Part shown: positions 15,174 through 22,367 of the stretch, one piece after another | How the letters are laid out: each line of letters starts with the position of its first letter | Position numbering within the stretch: the stretch's first letter is position 1 | Assembly (NCBI GenBank): GCA_963650135.1 | Contig: CAVJLG010000003.1 | Span: 1 to 22,372, forward strand | Length of the DNA stretch: 22,372 nucleotides | Direction of reading: 5' to 3' | Source of the DNA: HGM13006 sp963650135 | GTDB taxonomy: Bacteria > Bacillota > Clostridia > Oscillospirales > Oscillospiraceae | Translations under genes and position numbers: made by a program | Notes under the pieces: model-generated | What the model was told of the DNA's origin: nothing | The model's input: only the letters and a program-made list of their open reading frames with translations | Databases searched by the model: none

Positions 15174-15212
15174 CAAATGGCGCTGTACCGAATTGGTACA
15201 GCGCCAATATTT
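15171..15212. terminator. bidirectional terminator between mscS and hpf
   Basis: A perfect 11-bp stem GGCGCTGTACC (15179-15189) / GGTACAGCGCC (15195-15205), loop GAATT. AACAAAT before and ATATTTGTT after can extend it and supply A/T tracts both ways. It separates convergent genes. Confidence 0.8.
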
Positions 15213-15221
15213 GTTCCAAGA

Positions 15222-15761
15222 TCAGATTTCGCTGTCCTCAATGAGGCCGTAACCGCCATCCTTCCGGGCATAAACCACGGAGAATGCGCCGCCGGCTGCA
15301 TCATCGCGGAAGACGAAGAAGCTATGGCCCAGCAGATTCATCTGGAGAATGGCCTCTTCCACGCTCATGGGCTTAATATCAAACTTCTTGGAACGCACCA
15401 CCTGGAACGGGGAATCCTCGGCAATGGGAATTTCCTGGGGGTCCTCAGGGGTGCGGGTAAAGGCATCGGTGCGCAGCCGCTTGGCAAGCCGGGTCTTATT
15501 TTTGCGGATCTGCCCCTCGATGGTGGCAACCGCTGCATCAATGGAGGCCATCATGTCGGTGGTGGTTTCCTCAGCCCGGAAGTAGGTGTTGCTGGCATGA
15601 ACAGTAAGCTCAACGCGGCAGTTTTTCTTTTCCGTGCGGAAGGTGACCAGCGCCTCTGCGTCACCGCGGAAATAGCGCTCCAGCTTGCCTACCTTTTTCT
15701 CGGCATAGGCTTTGACCGCAGGCTCTACCGTGCATTTTCTCTCGTTTAGCTTCACATCCAT
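15222..15761 (-). CDS. hpf: ribosome hibernation-promoting factor, long form
   Basis: 179 residues, typical of long HPF in Firmicutes. The N-terminal S30AE domain (about 1-100; KAYAEKKVGKLERYF) binds the decoding centre, a linker follows, and the C-terminal domain (about 122-178; VVRSKKFDIKPMSVEEAILQ, LGHSFFVFRD) joins two ribosomes into inactive 100S dimers. ATG 15761 follows GAAGGAG. The frame stays open for 65 more codons, but these hold no ribosome site, cross a -10-like box and do not resemble the family, so they are left out. It is transcribed toward mscS and ends at the shared terminator; pckG upstream on the same strand ends at its own terminator. Confidence 0.95.
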   Translation of the reverse strand: MDVKLNERKCTVEPAVKAYAEKKVGKLERYFRGDAEALVTFRTEKKNCRVELTVHASNTYFRAEETTTDMMASIDAAVATIEGQIRKNKTRLAKRLRTDAFTRTPEDPQEIPIAEDSPFQVVRSKKFDIKPMSVEEAILQMNLLGHSFFVFRDDAAGGAFSVVYARKDGGYGLIEDSEI

Positions 15762-15836
15762 AGATATCAACTCCTTCAGTACACTTGGGAAATACCACAT
15801 GAGCGGTATCACCCTGGAAGATTTCCTTCCATGCTC

Positions 15837-15892
15837 AGTATAGCACAGTTGCTGTATAAATGGAAGTAACAATTGCACGAATTTGTGCAGTT
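15837..15892 (-). promoter_or_regulatory. candidate hpf promoter region with a 22-bp imperfect palindrome
   Basis: TATACT (15842-15837) is a good -10, but the hexamer 17 bp upstream is poor. About 30 bp further up, 15871-15892 forms an imperfect dyad with half-sites TTGCAC and GTGCAG around GAATTT; 18 of 22 positions match their complement. It is a candidate activator or repressor site. Confidence 0.4.
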
Positions 15893-15924
15893 TTACGAAA
15901 AATTCACAATGTTCATAAGAAGAT

Positions 15925-15953
15925 AAAAAATGCACCCGGGAAAATCCCGGGCG
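15925..15953 (-). terminator. pckG terminator
   Basis: On the minus strand GCGCCCGGGA and TCCCGGGTGC form a 10-bp stem with one G-T pair and a tiny TT loop, followed by ATTTTTT. It lies 15 bases past the pckG stop. Confidence 0.8.
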
Positions 15954-15967
15954 CAAAGCGTATGAAA

Positions 15968-17734
15968 TTACTGAAGGTTCTTCTTGAGGGTTTCCAGCTC
16001 CTCCCGCAGAGCAGGGGGCAGCTTGTCGCCGAAGTCCTTGTAGAACTCCTCAATGTTGGCAACGTCCTCCATCCACAGGTCCTTATCCACACCCAGCAGG
16101 CCGGTGAGGGTTTCCAGGGAAACGTCGGTGCCGTCCAGGTTGATGTCGGTGGGATAGGGCTCGTAGCCGATGGGGGTTTCCTGAGCGTCTACCTCGTCGA
16201 AGCAGCGCTTGAGAATCCACTCCAGCACACGAAGGTTATCGCCAAAGCCGGGCCACAGGAAGTTGCCGTCTTCATCGGTGCGGAACCAGTTGACGTTGAA
16301 GATTTTCGGAGGATTGGGGATCTTCTCGCCCATGTCCAGCCAGTGCTGCCAGTAGTCGCCCATGTGATAGCCGCAGAAGGGCCGCATTGCCATGGGATCA
16401 CGACGGAGCACACCAACTGCACCGGTGGCAGCTGCGGTCGTCTCAGAGGCCATGATGGAGCCCACGAACACGCCATGCTGCCAGGAACGGGACTGATAGA
16501 CCAGCGGCGCAGTTTTTGCCCGGCGACCGCCGAAGATGATGGCGGAAATGGGCACGCCCTGGGGATTATCAAATTCGGGGGAGATGCAGGGGCAATTCTT
16601 TGCGGGAGCAGTGAAACGGGAGTTGGGATGGGCACCCTTCTCGGTGGAGGTTTCGCCGTTCCAGGGGCGGCCCTGCCAATCCTCGGCATTGGTGGGGGGA
16701 GTTTTGTTCATGCCTTCCCACCACACGGTGTTGTCGTCTTTATTGAGCACCACATTGGTGAACAGGGTGTTCTTTGCAGTGGAAGCCAGCGCATTGGGGT
16801 TGGACTTGGCGGAGGTGCCGGGCGCGACGCCGAAGAAGCCGTTCTCGGGGTTCACGGCCCAAAGTCTGCCGTCGGGTCCAATCCGCAGCCAGGCGATGTC
16901 GTCGCCCACGGTCCAGACCTTATAGCCCTTCTTCTGATAGACCTCAGGGGGCACCAGCATGGCCAGGTTGGTTTTTCCGCAGGCAGAGGGGAATGCGGCA
17001 GTGACATAGCGAATCTCGCCCTGGGGGTTCTGAATGCCCAGGATCAGCATATGCTCTGCCATCCAATCCTCTTTCCGGCCCAGGTAGGAAGCGATTCGCA
17101 GGGCAAAGCACTTTTTACCCAGCAGCACGTTGCCGCCGTAGCCGGAGTTGATGGACATAATAGTATTGTCCTCGGGGAACTGCACAATATAGCGCTCCTC
17201 GGGGTTCAGGTCAGCCTTGGCATGCAGACCCTTAATAAAGTCGCCGTCGGTGCCCAGTGCCTCTAGCACGGGGGTGCCGATGCGGGTCATGATGTTCATG
17301 GAAATAACAACGTAAATGGAATCGGTGACCTCAATGCCATACTTGGCAAAGGGAGAGCCGACAATGCTCATGGAATAGGGGATGACGTACATGGTGCGGC
17401 CCTTCATAGCGCCGTCGTAGAGCTTTTCAAGCTTTGCGTACATCTCCTGCGGGTCCATCCAGTTGTTGGTGGGGCCTGCATCCTCTTCCTTCTTGGAGCA
17501 GATAAACGTGCGGCTTTCTACCCGCGCCACATCGTTGGGATCGGAGCGGTGGAGATAGCAGCCGGGGAGCTTTTCCTGATTGAGCGTAATGAATTCGCCG
17601 GTGGAGACAGCCTCGGCAGTCAGCCGGTCCAGCTGTTCTTTCTCGCCGGTGATGAGTTCTACAGCGTCAGGCTTCAGCAGCGGGATCACCTCATCCAGCC
17701 AGGCGTTCACCTTGACATTGTTGGTAAGTGCCAT
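15968..17734 (-). CDS. pckG: phosphoenolpyruvate carboxykinase (GTP type)
   Basis: 588 residues, full length for the GTP-dependent enzyme, which interconverts oxaloacetate + GTP and PEP + CO2 + GDP. In an anaerobe it may run toward oxaloacetate. Landmarks: LLGKKCFALRIASYLGR (204-220), metal-ligand H228 (AEHMLILG), P-loop FPSACGKTNLAM with reactive C252 and K254, GDDIAW (277-282) with metal-binding Asp, and the C-terminal MRPFCGYHMGDYW and FNVNWFR segments that are found in GTP-type and not ATP-type enzymes. ATG 17734 follows GGAGGAAC. It is a single-gene unit with a promoter near 17802-17830 and a strong terminator. No truncation is seen. Confidence 0.97.
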   Translation of the reverse strand: MALTNNVKVNAWLDEVIPLLKPDAVELITGEKEQLDRLTAEAVSTGEFITLNQEKLPGCYLHRSDPNDVARVESRTFICSKKEEDAGPTNNWMDPQEMYAKLEKLYDGAMKGRTMYVIPYSMSIVGSPFAKYGIEVTDSIYVVISMNIMTRIGTPVLEALGTDGDFIKGLHAKADLNPEERYIVQFPEDNTIMSINSGYGGNVLLGKKCFALRIASYLGRKEDWMAEHMLILGIQNPQGEIRYVTAAFPSACGKTNLAMLVPPEVYQKKGYKVWTVGDDIAWLRIGPDGRLWAVNPENGFFGVAPGTSAKSNPNALASTAKNTLFTNVVLNKDDNTVWWEGMNKTPPTNAEDWQGRPWNGETSTEKGAHPNSRFTAPAKNCPCISPEFDNPQGVPISAIIFGGRRAKTAPLVYQSRSWQHGVFVGSIMASETTAAATGAVGVLRRDPMAMRPFCGYHMGDYWQHWLDMGEKIPNPPKIFNVNWFRTDEDGNFLWPGFGDNLRVLEWILKRCFDEVDAQETPIGYEPYPTDINLDGTDVSLETLTGLLGVDKDLWMEDVANIEEFYKDFGDKLPPALREELETLKKNLQ

Positions 17735-17801
17735 AATTGTTCCTCCATATTCGCTGCCCTATTCCTCGTAGCTGAAATGGGGCGGCAAGATTTACTTGTT
17801 A

Positions 17802-17830
17802 ATCATATAATAATTTCCTGCACTTTTCAA
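17802..17830 (-). promoter_or_regulatory. pckG promoter
   Basis: On the minus strand TTGAAA (17830-17825), 17 bp, TATGAT (17807-17802). The leader would be about 60 bases. No operator is recognised. Confidence 0.65.
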
Positions 17831-17922
17831 GGGAAAATGCAGAATCCGTAAAATTTATTGCATTAAATCGATAAACAACCGGGAGAAAACGAAAGGTTCT
17901 GTGAAAAATCACGGAATATCAG

Positions 17923-17977
17923 TTGCAATACCGAAGAAATTTTGATATATTAATAGAAACCTGCCGGAGGAACCGGC
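17923..17977 (+). promoter_or_regulatory. cyclophilin gene promoter and leader hairpin
   Basis: TTGCAA (17923-17928), 17 bp, TATATT (17946-17951). A small hairpin GCCGG-AGGAA-CCGGC (17963-17977) follows in the leader, with GGAGG partly inside it, upstream of the real ribosome site GGGAGGA (17984-17990). Confidence 0.65.
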
Positions 17978-17996
17978 ATTCATGGGAGGAAGAAGC

Positions 17997-18656
17997 ATGA
18001 AACAACTCAAACGAATCATCTGCCTGGTGCTGGCGGCGGGGATGCTCCTTGGCATGCTCAGCGGCTGCGGCAGTAAGAAAAAGCCCGTTGCAACCCTGAC
18101 GCTGGAGGGCGGCGATCAGATTACCATCTATCTCTATCCCGATCAGGCGCCCAATACCGTGGCAAACTTTATCTCCCTTGCCAACTCCGGCTTCTATGAC
18201 GGCTTGACCTTCCACCGGGTGGTTGAGGACTTTATTATGCAGGGCGGCGATCCCAACGGCGATGGCACCGGCGGCCCCGGCTACACCATCGACGGCGAGT
18301 TCTCCGACAACGGATTTAAGAAGAACGATATTAAGATGGAAACCGGCGTAATTGCCATGGCGCGGTTCTCCGATACCGGCAGCGACACGGAAGAAGCCTA
18401 TAACTCCGCAGGCAGCCAGTTCTTTATTCTGATGGCTGACAAGGATAGCCTCCAGGGGCAGTATGCCGCATTCGGCAAGGTGTTCTCCGGTATGAATATC
18501 CTCACCAAGCTTTCTCAGTGCGATGTGGATTCCAACGATAAGCCCAGAAAGGACATTGTAATCGAGTCCATCCGGGTAGAAACCTATGGCGTGGACTATG
18601 GCGAGCCCAAGACCACTCCCAAGGAGGATTACGGCTCCGCTGTGGAAACCGAATAA
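17997..18656 (+). CDS. lipoprotein peptidyl-prolyl cis-trans isomerase, cyclophilin type
   Basis: 219 residues. A lipoprotein signal peptide (1-23) ends in LSGC with C24 lipidated, so it acts on exported proteins at the outer membrane face of the cell membrane. The cyclophilin domain (about 33-195) has FHRVV with catalytic R74, FIMQGGDPNGDGTGGPGY (79-96), MARF (121-124), SAGSQFFI (137-144) and AAFGKV (157-162). It speeds proline isomerisation in folding proteins. ATG 17997 follows GGGAGGA at 6 bases and gives a proper signal peptide; an ATG at 17982 with a GGAGG 11 bases upstream would add five residues and is less likely. A single-gene unit with its own promoter and terminator. Confidence 0.94.
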   Translation: MKQLKRIICLVLAAGMLLGMLSGCGSKKKPVATLTLEGGDQITIYLYPDQAPNTVANFISLANSGFYDGLTFHRVVEDFIMQGGDPNGDGTGGPGYTIDGEFSDNGFKKNDIKMETGVIAMARFSDTGSDTEEAYNSAGSQFFILMADKDSLQGQYAAFGKVFSGMNILTKLSQCDVDSNDKPRKDIVIESIRVETYGVDYGEPKTTPKEDYGSAVETE

Positions 18657-18668
18657 ATTGTCAAATAC

Positions 18669-18710
18669 AAAAAAACGCACGCTGCTGGATTTTAGCAGCG
18701 TGCGTTTTTT
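18669..18710. terminator. bidirectional terminator after the cyclophilin gene
   Basis: Perfect 12-bp stem ACGCACGCTGCT (18675-18686) / AGCAGCGTGCGT (18694-18705) with a 7-base loop, A-run before and T-run after. It can also end the convergent minus-strand transcript, whose last gene stops at 18729. Confidence 0.9.
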
Positions 18711-18728
18711 GTGCGGTAGTGCCCAGGA

Positions 18729-18854
18729 TTATTCGTCCCCGGTGCAGCGGAAGGGCGCGGTGAGCTTGTCCCAGAAGCCGATGACCAGGCAGATCCCGCC
18801 TGCAAGGGTCAGGGAAGCGCCGACGATTTTCAGAACAAAACGAGCAACTTTCAT
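18729..18854 (-). CDS. small hydrophobic membrane peptide, 41 residues
   Basis: A short frame on the minus strand from ATG 18854 to TAA 18729. The peptide begins MKVARFVLKIVGASLTLAGG, continues hydrophobic to about residue 27 (CLVIGF) and ends with a short polar tail (WDKLTAPFRCTGDE). One membrane segment spans about residues 6-27. GGAGG at 18866-18862 sits 7 bases before the start, in the 15-base gap behind the acetyltransferase stop, so it is probably translated from the same transcript. Its stop is followed by the bidirectional terminator, which fits a real last gene. Similar small one-segment proteins occur in related bacteria as uncharacterised proteins; I do not recognise a function. 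Confidence 0.65.
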   Translation of the reverse strand: MKVARFVLKIVGASLTLAGGICLVIGFWDKLTAPFRCTGDE

Positions 18855-18869
18855 GAGAAATCCTCCTTA

Positions 18870-19631
18870 TCAGAATCGTTTGGTGCGGAACCAGTATTCA
18901 TAGGTTTTGGTATAGCCAAGCTGGCGATAAAGGGCACGGGCGCCAAAGTTATCCGCCAGCACCTGGAGATAGGCGGTGTCGCAGCCGTTTTCCTTGCCAT
19001 ACTGCATAATGGCGGCGCAGATATCCCGGCCCAGACCACGGCGGCGGCAGCTTGCATCCACATAGATGTCATAGAGCCCCACATGTCCGCGCTCCAGCAC
19101 GCCCAGACCGCAGGCCACCATTTTACCGTTTTCCACAATGGAGGCGGCGGCAATGGGATAGTGGATATTCTTCAGCATGGCGGAGGCAGCAGGACGCTGC
19201 GCATCTGCGGTGCCGTTCATGGTGAGGAAGCCGTCCAGCCATTCGTCGGTCATATCGCCGCTGACGATCACCTGCGTGGCAGGCTTCTGGTCAAAGGTTT
19301 TGAGGTCACAGACAAAGATATTGCCATCCCGCTCGGTGGCATAGCCCATTTCGTCGAGCACTTCGTTACAGGCCTTGCACTGCGCCGGGTCCATGCCCTC
19401 GTGCAGCTTGAAAATGGACATGAAAAGCCCCGATTGCCGATAGAGAGATTCGACATACTGCACCTTTTTCCGGGCGGGCAGGGCCTCGGGATACATGGCG
19501 TTGGCGCAATTCACGCGATAGGTAAAGCCGCCGCCAAACCGGACGCTCCATCCGTCGTACATGACATTTTGCAGCGCAGGGAAGGCGTTGCATTGAAGCT
19601 CCTCATAAAAGGAAATCTCCTGCTGATTCAT
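18870..19631 (-). CDS. GNAT-family N-acetyltransferase
   Basis: 253 residues. The C-terminal GNAT domain (about 125-250) has the acetyl-CoA loop DIYVDASCRRRGLGRDICAA, with the R-x-x-G-L/I-G pattern, followed by the LQVLADNFGARALYRQLGY helix-strand typical of the family. The N-terminal 120 residues are a second, degenerate domain often seen in two-domain GNAT proteins. The substrate cannot be predicted. The ATG at 19631 follows ACGGAG with 8-base spacing; a GTG three codons earlier overlaps that site and is rejected. It lies 58 bases behind the HAD gene with its own strong promoter in the gap, and leads into the 41-residue membrane peptide. Confidence 0.88.
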   Translation of the reverse strand: MNQQEISFYEELQCNAFPALQNVMYDGWSVRFGGGFTYRVNCANAMYPEALPARKKVQYVESLYRQSGLFMSIFKLHEGMDPAQCKACNEVLDEMGYATERDGNIFVCDLKTFDQKPATQVIVSGDMTDEWLDGFLTMNGTADAQRPAASAMLKNIHYPIAAASIVENGKMVACGLGVLERGHVGLYDIYVDASCRRRGLGRDICAAIMQYGKENGCDTAYLQVLADNFGARALYRQLGYTKTYEYWFRTKRF

Positions 19632-19660
19632 TGGTATCACTCCGTTTCCTAGATGAAAGT

Positions 19661-19689
19661 ATTATACTGCCCATAAAAGCACAATGCAA
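19661..19689 (-). promoter_or_regulatory. promoter of the acetyltransferase gene
   Basis: On the minus strand TTGCAT (19689-19684), 17 bp, TATAAT (19666-19661). The -35 directly abuts the HAD stop codon (19692-19690). Confidence 0.7.
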
Positions 19690-20343
19690 TTAGTTTTTCG
19701 CGTTGTTTTGCGGAAGCAGCAGGGCTTCCAGCTGGAAAAATTGCTCCACCACGGGAACACCGGCGGTGAGCAGATCATCCTTGGACTGGTGGCCGATGGC
19801 GCAGAGAATGCAAGGAATGCCCATGGCCTTGGCGGCGTCGTAGTCGTGGAGGGTATCGCCCACCAGCACCATTTCCTCCGGCCCGATGGTCTGCGCTGCC
19901 ATCCAATCCAGGCCCCGCTGAACCTTACCGGCGGCCAGACGATCCGCAGCCCCCAGCACCTGCGAGAAGTAATCCCGGATGCCAAAGCGGTGGAGCAGCA
20001 TTTCCGTGCTCTCCTGGTGATTGGAGGACAGAATGATCTGCTCCATCCCTGCGTCCTTTAATTTTTGCAGCAGCTCCTTGGCCCCGGGATGAAGCCCCTG
20101 AAAATGCCTGGCATATCCCTCGGCAAATTCCACGGAAATCACCGACATAGGAACCTCGTTCAGGTCGAACAGGTGCTCATAGAAGCGGCTGATGGGAGTG
20201 TCGATGTACTCGTAATACTGTTCCATGGTGATGGGCGGCATATTCCGCTTGGAAAGCATATCGTTGACGGCCAGCAGAGAGGCATAGGCGTCGTCGGCCA
20301 GGGTGCCGTTCCAGTCCCAAATTACGGTGCGATAGTGTGCCAT
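19690..20343 (-). CDS. HAD-family hydrolase, phosphoglycolate phosphatase-like
   Basis: 217 residues of HAD subfamily IA. Motif I is VIWDWNGTLADD: the nucleophile D10 is present, but the usual second Asp is Asn12. Motif II is ILSSNH (S105/S106 region), the motif III Lys is in the GKVQRGLDW region, and motif IV is VLVGDTLHDYDAAKAMG. A helical cap lies between motifs I and II. DWNGTL occurs in a known group of HAD proteins, so it need not mean loss of activity, though the second Asp normally acts as acid-base. The substrate is unknown. ATG 20343 follows AGAGG, 10 bases behind the DUF975-like gene, so the two are co-transcribed. Confidence 0.87.
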   Translation of the reverse strand: MAHYRTVIWDWNGTLADDAYASLLAVNDMLSKRNMPPITMEQYYEYIDTPISRFYEHLFDLNEVPMSVISVEFAEGYARHFQGLHPGAKELLQKLKDAGMEQIILSSNHQESTEMLLHRFGIRDYFSQVLGAADRLAAGKVQRGLDWMAAQTIGPEEMVLVGDTLHDYDAAKAMGIPCILCAIGHQSKDDLLTAGVPVVEQFFQLEALLLPQNNAKN

Positions 20344-20353
20344 AGCCGCCTCT

Positions 20354-21193
20354 TTACATCAGATCGGGCGGGTTTTGGCGGGTTGGGGACTGCTGCCGAA
20401 GCTCCCGGGCCCGCTGCAATAGCTCGCGGTATTGCCGGTACAGTTCCTCATAGGCTCCGGCGTAGACGGCGGCAAAATAGGGCATTTTCCAAATGAACAG
20501 AATGCCTGCCGTCAGGCCGCACAGCAGCATCCAGGGAAGCAGGCTCAGATCCAGCAGAAACAGCTCCATCCGGTGGCCCCGGGTCATGGCGGCAGCGGTT
20601 CGGATGCACTGCCAAGGCGTTAACTCCGGATGATCCAGCAGTACAAACAGCGCGCCCCGATAGCGGTAGGAGACAAGCAGCATCGTAATGGCCGTCAACG
20701 CGATAATAACGGCAGCATAGAGCATAATCAGGTTTTCGTCACTTAAATTAATTGTGCTTATGGGAACAACCAGAAGGAAGCTGACCGGAATTGTAATGGC
20801 ATAGCCCCAGATCAGCAGCATCAGGAAGCGCAGCACCTCCAGGATAATCACCCGCAGGGGGATTTGAAAGCCGGACAGTAAATTTCCCATGGAGAGCGGC
20901 TGCTTTCGATGGATTTGCAGTGCGGTGCGTGCATAGCCCGTAAACAGCAGTTGACCGATCAGCTGGAGCAGCAGTGCCAGGGTGAGGGAAATTAAAAGAT
21001 TTCGGGCCCCTGCGGTAAGCGTATCACTGAGGTGGCGGCTGGTTGTGGGCTGATCCGCGAGGAAGCCCGCGAGATATTGCAGCCCATAGAGCCCAAGCCG
21101 ACACAGCAGAAACACCAGCGTAATGAGCTTTGCGGCCTTGCCAGCCTGCTTTGCTGCATCTTGGGCGGTAAGTTTTATTTCACGGCGATTCAA
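20354..21193 (-). CDS. DUF975-like multi-pass membrane protein
   Basis: 279 residues with about five or six membrane segments. The C-terminal pattern SYRYRGALFVLLDHPELTPW, IRTAAAMTRGHRMELFLLDLS and LPWMLLCGLTAGILFIWKMP is typical of DUF975 family proteins, whose function is not established. The start is placed at TTG 21193: GGAG lies 8 bases before it and family members begin with a similar basic NRREIKLTAQ sequence; the open frame from ATG 21244 lacks a ribosome site. The polar C-terminus is rich in Arg, Gln and Pro. It heads an operon with the HAD gene. Confidence 0.78.
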   Translation of the reverse strand: MNRREIKLTAQDAAKQAGKAAKLITLVFLLCRLGLYGLQYLAGFLADQPTTSRHLSDTLTAGARNLLISLTLALLLQLIGQLLFTGYARTALQIHRKQPLSMGNLLSGFQIPLRVIILEVLRFLMLLIWGYAITIPVSFLLVVPISTINLSDENLIMLYAAVIIALTAITMLLVSYRYRGALFVLLDHPELTPWQCIRTAAAMTRGHRMELFLLDLSLLPWMLLCGLTAGILFIWKMPYFAAVYAGAYEELYRQYRELLQRARELRQQSPTRQNPPDLM

Positions 21194-21234
21194 TTCATCA
21201 ACTCCAATTTTATCATACAGAATTTTCGTAGAAA

Positions 21235-21263
21235 AACGTAACACAGCGGGGGAGAAATGTCAA
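21235..21263 (-). promoter_or_regulatory. candidate promoter of the DUF975-HAD operon
   Basis: On the minus strand TTGACA (21263-21258), 17 bp, TACGTT (21240-21235). The -35 is perfect, the -10 only three of six. A TATGAT lies closer to the gene but has no matching -35. Confidence 0.4.
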
Positions 21264-21291
21264 GATGGGGAAATTTAATTGCGGGAATTGG

Positions 21292-21320
21292 TTGCAAACA
21301 TGTCCGGTGCGTGTTATAAT
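21292..21320 (+). promoter_or_regulatory. promoter of the XRE-TPR regulator gene
   Basis: TTGCAA (21292-21297), 17 bp, TATAAT (21315-21320). The start site would be near 21327, so the in-frame upstream extension of the gene is not translated. Confidence 0.75.
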
Positions 21321-21389
21321 GCAGTAAATAAAAGTTACAGGAATGCCCTGCAAAATTACGTTACTGAATCACCAAAGGGGGACCTGCTT

Positions 21390-22274
21390 ATGAACCTGGG
21401 AGAAAAAATTAAGGCGGCGCGGCTGGAACGCCATATGACCCAGAAAGACGTGGTGGGGGATTATATCACCCGAAATATGCTCTCCAAAATCGAAAACGGA
21501 AGCGCAACGCCATCGGTGAAAACGCTGGAGTATCTGGCGGGGGCATTGGGGCTTCCCGCAGGCTATTTCATGAATGACTCCAATGGCGACGAGCTGACAC
21601 CTGGCAGTGTTGCCAGCGCCAGAAACCATTTCCGGGCCGGAGAATACGAGGGCTGTGTCCAGGTGCTCGAAGAATTGGACATGGAAGGCGGCTATAAAGA
21701 CGAGGCCATGCTGCTGATGGCTCGTGCAAAAATTGGCATGTCGAAAAAGGCAATGATCGACGGACGCTATGAAGAAGCCATTCGCCTGGCCAAAGAGGCC
21801 CTCCAGCACAATGAAGACACGGTGTATTATTCTGCGGCCTTCCGGACCGAGGCGCTATTGCTGGTGGTACGGTGCACCATGGAGCTCCAGGGAGACTTCC
21901 AAAAGGCGATGGACGACTATCAGGCAGCCTATCAGGACCAGGGCCTGGGCGAGTTTTACCGGATTACCATGGCGGAATACTACATTGACCAGGGGGATCT
22001 GGACAACGCCAAGAAAGAAATGGACAGCATCGCCCGCCTGTCTGACGCCACAAAGCCCGCGTATCTCATGCTGCAGGGCCGGATGGAACTCAAGGACAAT
22101 CAGTTTGAGCAGGCAGCCAAGCAACTGGAGAAGGCAGAGCAGCTGGCCAGAACCACCGGCAGCAACTACTTTATGTCCGGGCTGTATGCCATGCTGGAGC
22201 AGTGCTATCGGGAGATGGAGGACTTTAAAAAGGCTTACCACTATGCCTCCATGCAGCTGCAAATTAAGGAATAA
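21390..22274 (+). CDS. XRE-family regulator with C-terminal TPR-like repeats
   Basis: 294 residues. The N-terminal XRE helix-turn-helix (about 3-62) reads NLGEKIKAARLERHMTQKDV then NMLSKIENGSATPSVKTLEY. The remainder is all helical with TPR-like pairs (for example RNHFRAGEYEGCVQVLEEL, IDGRYEEAIRLAKEALQ, YIDQGDLDNAKKEMDSI, ELKDNQFEQAAKQLEKAEQL). This architecture and length match the RRNPP group (Rgg/PlcR/NprR-like), many of which bind short signal peptides, though not all XRE-TPR proteins do. No peptide gene is seen next to it within the window. ATG 21390 follows AAAGGGGGA. It is a single gene with a clean promoter and terminator, divergent from the DUF975-HAD operon, which it might control. 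Confidence 0.9.
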   Translation: MNLGEKIKAARLERHMTQKDVVGDYITRNMLSKIENGSATPSVKTLEYLAGALGLPAGYFMNDSNGDELTPGSVASARNHFRAGEYEGCVQVLEELDMEGGYKDEAMLLMARAKIGMSKKAMIDGRYEEAIRLAKEALQHNEDTVYYSAAFRTEALLLVVRCTMELQGDFQKAMDDYQAAYQDQGLGEFYRITMAEYYIDQGDLDNAKKEMDSIARLSDATKPAYLMLQGRMELKDNQFEQAAKQLEKAEQLARTTGSNYFMSGLYAMLEQCYREMEDFKKAYHYASMQLQIKE

Positions 22275-22287
22275 ACAAAGGTAAAAT

Positions 22288-22318
22288 AAAGGACGGAATC
22301 GTATGATTCCGTCCTTTT
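22288..22318 (+). terminator. terminator of the XRE-TPR gene
   Basis: AAAGGACGGAATC (22288-22300) and GATTCCGTCCTTT (22305-22317) form a perfect stem with a 4-base loop GTAT, followed by a short T run. Confidence 0.85.
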
Positions 22319-22328
22319 CAGTTTGTCA

Positions 22329-22367
22329 AAGAACTCCGGTTTTCAACTCAAGAAAACCGGAGTTCTT
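22329..22367. repeat. perfect 16-bp inverted repeat at the right edge
   Basis: AAGAACTCCGGTTTTC (22329-22344) and GAAAACCGGAGTTCTT (22352-22367), loop AACTCAA. It starts 11 bases past the previous terminator. It may be the terminator of a convergent gene outside the window, or a second barrier; no long T tract follows on either side. Confidence 0.6.

Noticed and set aside
15762..15956. 65-codon N-terminal extension of hpf
   Set aside because: No ribosome site at its start, crosses a likely -10 box and the palindrome, and does not resemble the HPF family.
15860..17266. 468-codon open frame on the plus strand
   Set aside because: Antisense to pckG, which has all its catalytic motifs; it also crosses the pckG terminator.
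17919..18680. 253-codon open frame on the minus strand
   Set aside because: Antisense to the cyclophilin gene, which has a signal peptide, catalytic motifs, promoter and terminator.
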